Assembly (NCBI GenBank): GCA_040878185.1
Contig: JBBDMS010000036.1
Span: 1 to 20,204, forward strand
Direction: 5' to 3'
DNA: 20,204 nucleotides
Source of the DNA: JAWXBK01 sp040878185
GTDB lineage: Bacteria; Pseudomonadota; Alphaproteobacteria; Dongiales; Dongiaceae
The stretch's first letter is position 1, and every line of letters starts with the position of its first letter. The translations under genes and the position numbers were made by a program. Positions 14,723 to 20,204 of the stretch are shown piece after piece. The notes under the pieces were generated by a model. It had not been told where the DNA came from and did not search any database. It worked only from the letters and a program-made list of their open reading frames with translations.

Positions 14723-15719
14723 TCCTGCCGCGAAGCGTCGCGGCAATTTCCTCGGCCTCTTTGCCATCCTGCTCTGGTCGGTCTGGGCACCGTTGATGGT
14801 GGCGGGCGGTGCGATGCCGCCGTTCCTCTTCATCGCGATCGCATTCAGTTCGGCATCCGCCGTGATGCTTCTGCGCCGCGTCATCCTGCGGCGCGGCTTC
14901 AGCGATCTCCTGCGGATTCCGCTGGCGACCCTCGCGCTCGGCTTTGCCGGACTGTGGGGTTCCAACGTTGCGTTCAGCGTCGCGCTGCGGCTCGGCGCCG
15001 AACCGGTCTCCGCGACCATCGTGTCGCATACCTGGCCGGTCATGATGGTCGCCGTCGTGCTCGCTTTGCGCATTTCCCGCGGCACGATCTGGGATTTGTT
15101 CGCCCTCGTCTTCGGATTTGCCGGCCTGGTCTCGGTCGCGACCAGCGAAGGCGGCTTCACCTTCCATGTCGGGCTTGCGCTCGCACTCCTCAGCGGTTTC
15201 CTCTGGGCGTTCTATTCCGGCGCACGCACGCGCGTGCCGCCGGGACCGCCCGATGCCCTGACCGCCTTTGCGGTGACCGCGGCGATTGCATCCTGGATCG
15301 GTCACTTCGCCTTGGGCGAACCGTTTGCCGCCGTGCCGCACGACGTGCTCGTCGCCGTCGCCGTCGGCGTCCTGCCGATGGGCATTGCCAACGCCCTCTG
15401 GGATCTGTCGATGCGCCGCGGCGATCCGGTGACGATCGCCGCTCTGAGCTTCCTCGAGCCGATCGCCGCGACCGCCATCATCCTGGTCATGCTGACGCAA
15501 TGGCCGAACCCCGGCGATGTGGTCGGGCTCGCCCTCGTTTTGACCGGGGTGGCGCTCAGCACGATCGGCCAGAAGCGGCGGCGCGATGCCGCAGGCCGAC
15601 CCGCGGCACCGCTCAAACCTCCGGTCGGGCCGGCACCCCACATGCCGGGAACCCTGCCGGAAACCCTGAAGACCCCTGCCGCGGAGCCCTACCGGGAGGG
15701 TCCGCCGGGCTCCGGTTAG
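14694..15719 (+). CDS. EamA/DMT-family transporter
   Basis: 341 residues with about ten hydrophobic helices in two EamA repeats: FLGLFAILLWSVWAPLMVAG through LVSVAT, and VGLALALLSGFLWAFYS through LVLTGVALSTIG. The inner-membrane family exports or exchanges small metabolites such as amino acids and nucleosides. Landmarks are LGFAGLWGSNVAFSVALRLG and the end-of-repeat SFLEPIAATAI, where 'EP' is the typical EamA helix break. A proline-rich cytoplasmic tail of about 45 residues follows (PPVGPAPHMPGTLPETLK). The ATG is preceded by AGGGGA and lies inside the hydrolase gene (29-nt overlap), implying coupled translation and possibly export of a product of that enzyme. The substrate is not predictable. 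Confidence 0.9.
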   Translation: MSSSAAGVPDPAAKRRGNFLGLFAILLWSVWAPLMVAGGAMPPFLFIAIAFSSASAVMLLRRVILRRGFSDLLRIPLATLALGFAGLWGSNVAFSVALRLGAEPVSATIVSHTWPVMMVAVVLALRISRGTIWDLFALVFGFAGLVSVATSEGGFTFHVGLALALLSGFLWAFYSGARTRVPPGPPDALTAFAVTAAIASWIGHFALGEPFAAVPHDVLVAVAVGVLPMGIANALWDLSMRRGDPVTIAALSFLEPIAATAIILVMLTQWPNPGDVVGLALVLTGVALSTIGQKRRRDAAGRPAAPLKPPVGPAPHMPGTLPETLKTPAAEPYREGPPGSG

Positions 15720-15764
15720 GGCCGATCGGAAGCCGGAAAAGGCCGGTTTACGGGCCCTTTCCCG

Positions 15765-15792
15765 TTGACAGGCTTACCGCCATCGTTATAGT
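15765..15792 (+). promoter_or_regulatory. Sigma-70-type promoter of rplU-rpmA
   Basis: A perfect TTGACA at 15765-15770 is followed after 16 bp by TATAGT at 15787-15792 (5/6 match). Transcription would start around 15799, leaving a leader of about 95 nt before the L21 start codon. Strength fits a ribosomal-protein operon. Confidence 0.8.
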
Positions 15793-15844
15793 GCCGCGTC
15801 TCGCCCGGGAAAGTGTGGCGAAATCCAATCTTTACAGATGCTTA

Positions 15845-15884
15845 GGGCCGCTCCGGCGGTTTGAAATAGGGCCGCCCCGGCGGC
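15845..15884 (+). repeat. Tandem GC-rich hairpin motif in rplU leader
   Basis: GGGCCGCTCCGGCGG (15845-15859) recurs as GGGCCGCCCCGGCGG (15869-15883), 14 of 15 identical and 24 nt apart. Each can form a GCCGC/GCGGC-type stem; the second is GCCGCC-CC-GGCGGC. The second ends at 15884, immediately before the AGGGA ribosome site at 15885-15889. This is a candidate translational control element of L21/L27. Confidence 0.4.
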
Positions 15885-15893
15885 AGGGAAATC

Positions 15894-16469
15894 ATGTACG
15901 CAGTCATCCGCACCGGCGGCAAGCAGTATAAGGTCGCCAAGAACGACGTGATCCGCATCGAACGCCGCGAAGCCGGCAAGGATGGGTTGATCCGTTTTGA
16001 AGAGGTGCTGCTGCTCGGCGACGGCGACAAGTCGACGATCGGAACGCCGATGATTTCCGGCGCTGTCGTTGCCGGTGCGCTGCTCGATGAAATTCGCGCC
16101 GACAAGGTCATCATCTTCAAGAAAAAGCGCCGGCAGAATTATCGCCGCAAGAAGGGCCATCGCCAGGAACTGGCGCTGGTCCAGATCGTCGACATCCTGA
16201 CCGACGGCAAGGCGCCGGACGACAAGGCCGTCGCAGCTGCGATCGAGGCTTATCGCGCGAAGCAGGCCAAGGCCGACGCGCGCACCGGCGCCGACGAGAC
16301 GAAGTCGGTGACGAAGAAGAAGCCGATGGCCGCGAAGGCACCGGCGAAGAAGGCCGCTGCCAAGACCAAGACGAAGACCAAGGCTGCGCCGAAGAGTGCC
16401 GCCAAGACGACGACCAAGAGCGCCACCAAGAAGACCGCGGCCCAGAAGCCGGCCGCGAAGAAGAAGTAA
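15894..16469 (+). CDS. rplU: 50S ribosomal protein L21, with long basic C-terminal tail
   Basis: Residues 1-101 are a normal L21: MYAVIRTGGKQYKVAKNDVI, GTPMISGAVVAG, and the rRNA-binding FKKKRRQNYRRKKGHRQ loop before LVQIVDI. L21 binds 23S rRNA in the large subunit. The protein is 191 residues instead of about 103. The extra 90 residues become an Ala/Lys/Thr repeat of the PAKK/KTKTK type (residues 134-191), similar to histone H1-like tails. AGGGA precedes the ATG, and rpmA follows 11 nt after the stop. Longer L21 tails are known in some alphaproteobacteria, but a tail nearly as long as the domain is notable. The tail could anchor rRNA or be a slippage-grown low-complexity tract. Confidence 0.97.
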   Translation: MYAVIRTGGKQYKVAKNDVIRIERREAGKDGLIRFEEVLLLGDGDKSTIGTPMISGAVVAGALLDEIRADKVIIFKKKRRQNYRRKKGHRQELALVQIVDILTDGKAPDDKAVAAAIEAYRAKQAKADARTGADETKSVTKKKPMAAKAPAKKAAAKTKTKTKAAPKSAAKTTTKSATKKTAAQKPAAKKK

Positions 16470-16480
16470 GGAGCCCTCCG

Positions 16481-16741
16481 ATGGCACATAAAAAAGCAGG
16501 CGGCAGTTCCCGCAACGGGCGCGATACGGCAGGCCGCCGTCTCGGCGTCAAAAAGTTCGGCGGCCAGGCCGTCATCCCGGGCAACATCATCATTCGCCAG
16601 CGCGGCACCAAGTATCACCCGGGCACCAATGTCGGCATCGGCAAGGATCACACGATCTTCGCTCTGACCGAGGGACGGGTTTCGTTCCATCGCGGTGACC
16701 GCGATCGGGTATTTGTTTCGGTGGAGCAGCCGCAGAGCTGA
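16481..16741 (+). CDS. rpmA: 50S ribosomal protein L27
   Basis: 86 residues, normal length. The start MAHKKAGGSSRNGRDTAGRR is the conserved N-terminus that reaches the peptidyl-transferase centre; there is no Firmicutes-type cleaved prepeptide. LGVKKFGGQAVIPGNIIIRQ and GTKYHPGTNVGIGKDHT complete the signature. It is preceded by AAGGAG and by rplU with an 11-nt gap, and is followed 39 nt later by an intrinsic terminator. Confidence 0.98.
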   Translation: MAHKKAGGSSRNGRDTAGRRLGVKKFGGQAVIPGNIIIRQRGTKYHPGTNVGIGKDHTIFALTEGRVSFHRGDRDRVFVSVEQPQS

Positions 16742-16780
16742 CGCTAACGCGTCGCCGCCGCTCTACCGGCAACGGATGAG

Positions 16781-16811
16781 AAGGGGAACGGCGGCGCCGT
16801 TCCCCTTTTTT
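16781..16811 (+). terminator. Rho-independent terminator after rpmA
   Basis: A perfect 12-bp stem, AAGGGGAACGGC (16781-16792) with GCCGTTCCCCTT (16796-16807), has a GGC loop. Its 3' arm runs into TTTTTT (16806-16811). It should end rplU-rpmA transcription but lies only 17 nt before the obgE start codon. Confidence 0.9.
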
Positions 16812-16828
16812 CTTGCCCGGATCCGGCG

Positions 16829-17866
16829 ATGAAGTTTCTCGACGAAGCAAAGATTTTCGTGAAGAGCGGCGACGGCGGTGCCGGCGCCGTCAGCTTTCGC
16901 CGTGAGAAATTCATCGAATTCGGCGGACCCGATGGCGGCGACGGCGGACGCGGCGGCGATATCGTCGTCGTGGCAATGGATGGCCTCAACACGCTGATCG
17001 ACTACCGCTACCAGCAGCATTTCAAGGCGCAGCGCGGTCATCATGGCATGGGCCGCAATCGCAGCGGACCGGCCGGCGAAGGCATCGAGCTGCGCGTGCC
17101 GACCGGTACCCAGCTTCTCGGCGAAGACAAGGAAACCGTGATCGCCGATCTGAGCAAGCCGGGCGATCGCCTGACGCTCTGTCGCGGCGGCGATGGCGGG
17201 CGCGGCAATACCGCGTTCAAATCCTCGACCAACCGCGCGCCGCGCCGTTTCGAACCCGGCTGGCCGGGCGAGGAGCGCTGGGTCTGGCTGCGCCTGAAGC
17301 TGATCGCCGATGCCGGCCTTGTCGGTCTGCCCAATGCCGGCAAGTCGACCTTTCTTGCCGCGGTCAGTCGCGCGAAGCCGAAGATCGCCGATTATCCGTT
17401 CACCACCTTGCATCCGCAGCTCGGCGTGGTCCGATCCGACAGCAACGAATTCGTGCTCGCCGATATTCCCGGCCTGATCGAAGGCGCGCATCAGGGCGCC
17501 GGGCTTGGCGATCGTTTCCTCGGCCATGTCGAGCGCTGCCGCGTGCTGATCCATCTGGTCGACGGCACTGCCGACGACGTTGTCGCCAACTGGCGCACGG
17601 TGCGGGGCGAGCTCGCCGCCTATGGCGGTGGGCTTTCCAACAAGCCCGAACTGCTCACGCTCAACAAGATAGACGCGCTCGACGACGAGACGATCGAGGC
17701 GCGTGCCGCCGAACTTTCCGAAGCAGCCGGCGGTGTGACCGTGCATCGGATCTCCGGCGTTGCCGGCACCGGCATCGTCGACCTGCTGCGTCATGCCTGG
17801 ACGGCGATCGAGGAAGCGCGCACCGAAGAGCGCCGCCTCGAAGAAGAAACGATGATCCGGCCATGA
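16829..17866 (+). CDS. obgE: GTPase Obg/CgtA
   Basis: 345 residues. The N-terminal Obg fold (1-158) is glycine-rich (GDGGAGAVSFRREKFIEFGG, GGRGGDIVV). The GTPase domain follows with G1 G166-LPNAGK172-ST, G3 D212-I-P-G-L-I-E-G-A, and G4 N279-K-I-D, and the chain ends shortly after the G domain without an Actinobacteria-style C-terminal extension. Obg assists 50S assembly and links growth to stringent signalling, and it is essential in most bacteria. Only a weak GGA ribosome site precedes the ATG, and a terminator ends 17 nt upstream. The stop overlaps the proB start by 4 nt (ATGA). Confidence 0.97.
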   Translation: MKFLDEAKIFVKSGDGGAGAVSFRREKFIEFGGPDGGDGGRGGDIVVVAMDGLNTLIDYRYQQHFKAQRGHHGMGRNRSGPAGEGIELRVPTGTQLLGEDKETVIADLSKPGDRLTLCRGGDGGRGNTAFKSSTNRAPRRFEPGWPGEERWVWLRLKLIADAGLVGLPNAGKSTFLAAVSRAKPKIADYPFTTLHPQLGVVRSDSNEFVLADIPGLIEGAHQGAGLGDRFLGHVERCRVLIHLVDGTADDVVANWRTVRGELAAYGGGLSNKPELLTLNKIDALDDETIEARAAELSEAAGGVTVHRISGVAGTGIVDLLRHAWTAIEEARTEERRLEEETMIRP

Positions 17867-18996
17867 GCGCGCGCGGCAAACCCGGTCTCGCCGGCGCGAA
17901 GCGGCTGATCGTCAAGATCGGCTCCGCGCTGCTGGTCGAACAGGAAAGCGGCGCGATCCATCGCAAATGGCTCGACGCGCTCGCCGACGATGTCGCCGCG
18001 CTGCGCGCGAAGGGCACCGAGATCGTCATCGTCTCGTCAGGCGCGATCGCGGTCGGCCGCCGCCATCTAGGATTGACCCATCAGCGCCTCAAGCTCGAGG
18101 AAAAGCAGGCCGCCGCCGCGACCGGCCAGATTCGCCTCGCGCATGCCTATCAGGAAGCGCTCGCGCGGCACGGCATCACGGTCGCGCAGGTTCTGCTCAC
18201 GATCGAGGACACCGAGGCACGGCGCCGCCACCTCAATGCGCGCTCGACCATCGCCGCCTTGCTCAAACTCGGCGTCGTGCCCGTCATCAACGAGAACGAC
18301 ACGGTCGCCACCAGCGAGATCCGCTTCGGCGATAATGACCGGCTCGCAGCCCGCGTCGCCGCGATGATCCTCGCCGATGCGCTGGTGCTGCTCTCCGACA
18401 TCGACGGGCTCTACACCGCCGATCCCAAACGCGATTCGAACGCCGAACTCGTGCCGGTCGTGGATGCGATCACGCCCGCGATTGAGGCGATGGCCGGCGA
18501 AGCGCTGCCGGGCTACAGCTCGGGCGGCATGGTGACCAAGCTCGCCGCCGCGCGCATCGCGACCCATGCGGGTTGCCGCATGGCGATTGCCGATGGCCGG
18601 CGGCTCAATCCGCTTGCCGCGTTGGCGAAGGGCGGTCGCGCCACCTGGTTCATGCCGCAGATGCAGCCGATGACCGCGCGCAAGCAATGGATCGCCGGCG
18701 CGCTGAAGCCGGTCGGCACGCTGACCGTCGACGACGGCGCCTGCGCCGCCCTCGAAGCCGGCAAGAGCCTGCTGCCGGCCGGAATCGTTGCCATATCGGG
18801 CGTGTTCGAGCGCGGCGATGCGGTGGTGATCGCCGACAAGGCGGGCCGCGAGATCGCACGCGGCCTCTCGGCCTATTCCGCCGCCGATGCCGACCGCATC
18901 CGCGGCCATAAATCCCGTGAAATCGAGGCGGTGTTGGGTTACCGTGGCCGCGACGAAATGATCCATCGCGACGATCTGGTGCTGACCCGGTCATGA
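17863..18996 (+). CDS. proB: Glutamate 5-kinase
   Basis: 377 residues, the amino-acid-kinase plus PUA architecture. Visible motifs are KIGSALLV (22-29), IVSSGAIAVGRRHLG, NENDTVATSEIRFGDNDRLAA, LLSDIDGLYTADP and GYSSGGMVTKLAAA in the kinase. A C-terminal PUA domain (about 280-370) carries GTLTVDDGA and GLSAYSAADADRIRGHKSREIE. It phosphorylates glutamate to gamma-glutamyl phosphate, the first step of proline synthesis, and is normally feedback-inhibited by proline. It overlaps both neighbours by ATGA, forming obgE-proB-proA, an order common in alphaproteobacteria. Confidence 0.97.
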   Translation: MSARGKPGLAGAKRLIVKIGSALLVEQESGAIHRKWLDALADDVAALRAKGTEIVIVSSGAIAVGRRHLGLTHQRLKLEEKQAAAATGQIRLAHAYQEALARHGITVAQVLLTIEDTEARRRHLNARSTIAALLKLGVVPVINENDTVATSEIRFGDNDRLAARVAAMILADALVLLSDIDGLYTADPKRDSNAELVPVVDAITPAIEAMAGEALPGYSSGGMVTKLAAARIATHAGCRMAIADGRRLNPLAALAKGGRATWFMPQMQPMTARKQWIAGALKPVGTLTVDDGACAALEAGKSLLPAGIVAISGVFERGDAVVIADKAGREIARGLSAYSAADADRIRGHKSREIEAVLGYRGRDEMIHRDDLVLTRS

Positions 18997-20204
18997 GCGT
19001 CACCAAACTCAAAACGGCCAACCAAACGCAGCCCGGCGACAAACAGCCGCCGGAGACGCTGGCTGCGACCATGCGCGCGATCGGCGTTGGGGCGAAGGCG
19101 GCGTCGTCCGTCCTCGCGCTTGCGGCACCCGCCACGAAGAGCGTCGCGCTGAAAGCGATGGCGAATGCCATTCGCGCTCAGGCCAGATCCATTCGCGACG
19201 CCAACGCACAGGATCTCGCCGACGGTGCGAAAGCCGGCCTAAAAGGCGCCTTCGTCGACCGGCTTGCGCTCGACGATGTGCGGATCGAAGCGATGGCCAG
19301 GGGCATCGAAGAGGTCGCGGCACAACCCGATCCGGTGGGCACCGTGCTCGCCGAATGGGATCGGCCGAACGGGCTCAAGATCGCGCGCGTGCGCGTGCCA
19401 CTCGGCGTCATCGGCATCGTCTATGAATCGCGCCCGAACGTGACCGCCGACGCCGGTGCGCTTTGTCTGCGATCGGGCAACGCGGCGATCCTGCGCTGCG
19501 GCTCGGAAAGCCTGCGCAGCTCGCTCGCGATTCTAGCGGCCCTGCAAGACGGTCTCGCATCCGCCGGCCTTCCAAGGGAATCGATCCAGCTCGTGCCGGT
19601 GCGCGATCGTGAGGCCGTCGGCATTCTCCTCGCGATGGACGACGTGATCGACGTGATCGTGCCGCGCGGCGGGCGCGGGTTGATCGAACGCGTCGTCGCC
19701 GAAAGCCGCATCCCGGTCATCAAGCATCTCGACGGTATCTGCCATACCTATATCGATGCCGCCGCCGATCCCGAGAAGGCGCTGGCGATTGCGGTCAACG
19801 CGAAGATGCGTCGCACCGGCGTCTGCGGTGCAACCGAGACCTTGCTGGTCGACCGGCCGTCGCTTGCGATGCTGCCGCCGATTCTCGCAGCACTGCATGA
19901 CAAAGGCTGCGAGATTCGCGGCGATCAAACGGTGCGCGAACTCGATCCGCGCGCCGTTGCCGCAACCGATGCCGACTGGGACACCGAGTATCTCGATGCG
20001 ATCCTGTCGGTGAAGGTGATCGACGGCGTCGGCGAGGCGATCGCGCATATCAACCGCCACGGTTCGCACCATACCGAGGCGATCGTGACCGAGGACGACG
20101 CCGCGGCGCAGCGGTTCCTCAACGAGATCGACGCCGGCATATTGCTGGTCAACGCCTCGACCCAGTTCGCCGATGGCGGCGAGTTCGGCATGGGCGCCGA
20201 GATC
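18993..20204 (+). CDS. proA: Gamma-glutamyl phosphate reductase, 3' end outside window
   Basis: 404 codons are visible, open to the window edge; the family is about 420 residues, so perhaps 15-20 are missing. The ATG overlaps the proB stop (ATGA). Recognisable segments are RVPLGVIGIVYESRPNVT, GNAAILRCGSES, PRGGRGLIE, IPVIKHLDGICHTYID and the nucleophile region RRTGVCGATETLL with C278. HGSHHTEAIVTED and ASTQFADGGEFGMGAEI complete the family pattern. It reduces gamma-glutamyl phosphate to glutamate semialdehyde with NADPH, the second step of proline synthesis. The first 25 or so residues are a polar extension before the aldehyde-dehydrogenase fold. Confidence 0.97.
   Translation, partial: MSVTKLKTANQTQPGDKQPPETLAATMRAIGVGAKAASSVLALAAPATKSVALKAMANAIRAQARSIRDANAQDLADGAKAGLKGAFVDRLALDDVRIEAMARGIEEVAAQPDPVGTVLAEWDRPNGLKIARVRVPLGVIGIVYESRPNVTADAGALCLRSGNAAILRCGSESLRSSLAILAALQDGLASAGLPRESIQLVPVRDREAVGILLAMDDVIDVIVPRGGRGLIERVVAESRIPVIKHLDGICHTYIDAAADPEKALAIAVNAKMRRTGVCGATETLLVDRPSLAMLPPILAALHDKGCEIRGDQTVRELDPRAVAATDADWDTEYLDAILSVKVIDGVGEAIAHINRHGSHHTEAIVTEDDAAAQRFLNEIDAGILLVNASTQFADGGEFGMGAEI

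Noticed and set aside
13280..15160. A 626-codon open frame on the minus strand
   Set aside because: It is antisense to the SDR, Ntn hydrolase and EamA genes. It has low-complexity composition and no recognisable family, while the sense genes have catalytic motifs and ribosome sites.
15721..15764. Terminator after the EamA gene
   Set aside because: Several short GC inverted repeats (CCGG, GGGCCC) occur, but no stem longer than about 6 bp is followed by a T tract.
16763..17794. A 343-codon minus-strand frame opposite obgE
   Set aside because: It is the mirror of the obgE reading frame; the GTPase motifs are unambiguous on the plus strand.
1..20204. CRISPR array, rRNA operon, insertion sequence or phage genes
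   Set aside because: No regularly spaced repeats, rRNA-like sequence, transposase or integrase motifs were seen in any frame.

Overview
The window looks like a chromosome segment of a GC-rich alphaproteobacterium, probably Rhodospirillales- or Rhizobiales-like. The main support is the rplU-rpmA-obgE-proB-proA order at the right end, high-GC codon use there, and alphaproteobacterial-type proteins throughout. It has two halves that meet at a tRNA-Ser(CGA) gene (12407-12496, minus strand). The right half reads as core genome. The left half reads as accessory genome.

Left, 1-8230, minus strand: one long co-directional run of eight genes. In order of transcription these are a glyoxalase I, a fused HyuA-HyuB 5-oxoprolinase-type hydrolase, E1-alpha and E1-beta of a thiamine-dependent 2-oxo acid dehydrogenase, a free-standing 77-residue lipoyl carrier protein, an E2 acyltransferase that is only a catalytic core, a lipoate-protein ligase, and the first 28 codons of an M24 (Xaa-Pro peptidase/creatinase-like) enzyme. 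The complex is unusual. Its lipoyl domain and its acyltransferase are separate genes, no peripheral-subunit-binding domain is present, no E3 is encoded, and a ligase that could load the carrier sits in the same operon. The likely logic is that a cyclic amide or amide compound is opened and trimmed, and a resulting 2-oxo acid is oxidatively decarboxylated to an acyl-CoA. The substrate cannot be read from the sequence.

Middle-left, 8231-10034: a short-chain dehydrogenase (plus) and a glutathione S-transferase-like protein (minus) converge. A 20-bp motif, 19/20 identical and in inverted orientation, lies in each flanking intergenic region (8335-8354 and 10015-10034). It probably marks a shared operator linking the glyoxalase operon, the dehydrogenase and the transferase. 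Both enzymes have changes at residues normally important for activity.

Middle, 10005-12406: an AT-richer patch with decayed genes. It holds a membrane-anchored SNase-like domain protein lacking catalytic residues, and a 5'-truncated TM0106-type nuclease (minus) meeting head-to-head a 5'-truncated hsdR remnant (plus). A small coupled reading frame follows. This looks like a defence island collapsed by deletion next to the 3' end of the tRNA.

Right, 12497-20204, plus strand: an SDR of FabG type, an isopenicillin-N-acyltransferase/choloylglycine-hydrolase-like Ntn hydrolase and an overlapping EamA transporter come first. Then a near-consensus sigma-70 promoter drives rplU-rpmA, an intrinsic terminator follows, and obgE-proB-proA (4-nt ATGA overlaps) runs off the window in proA.
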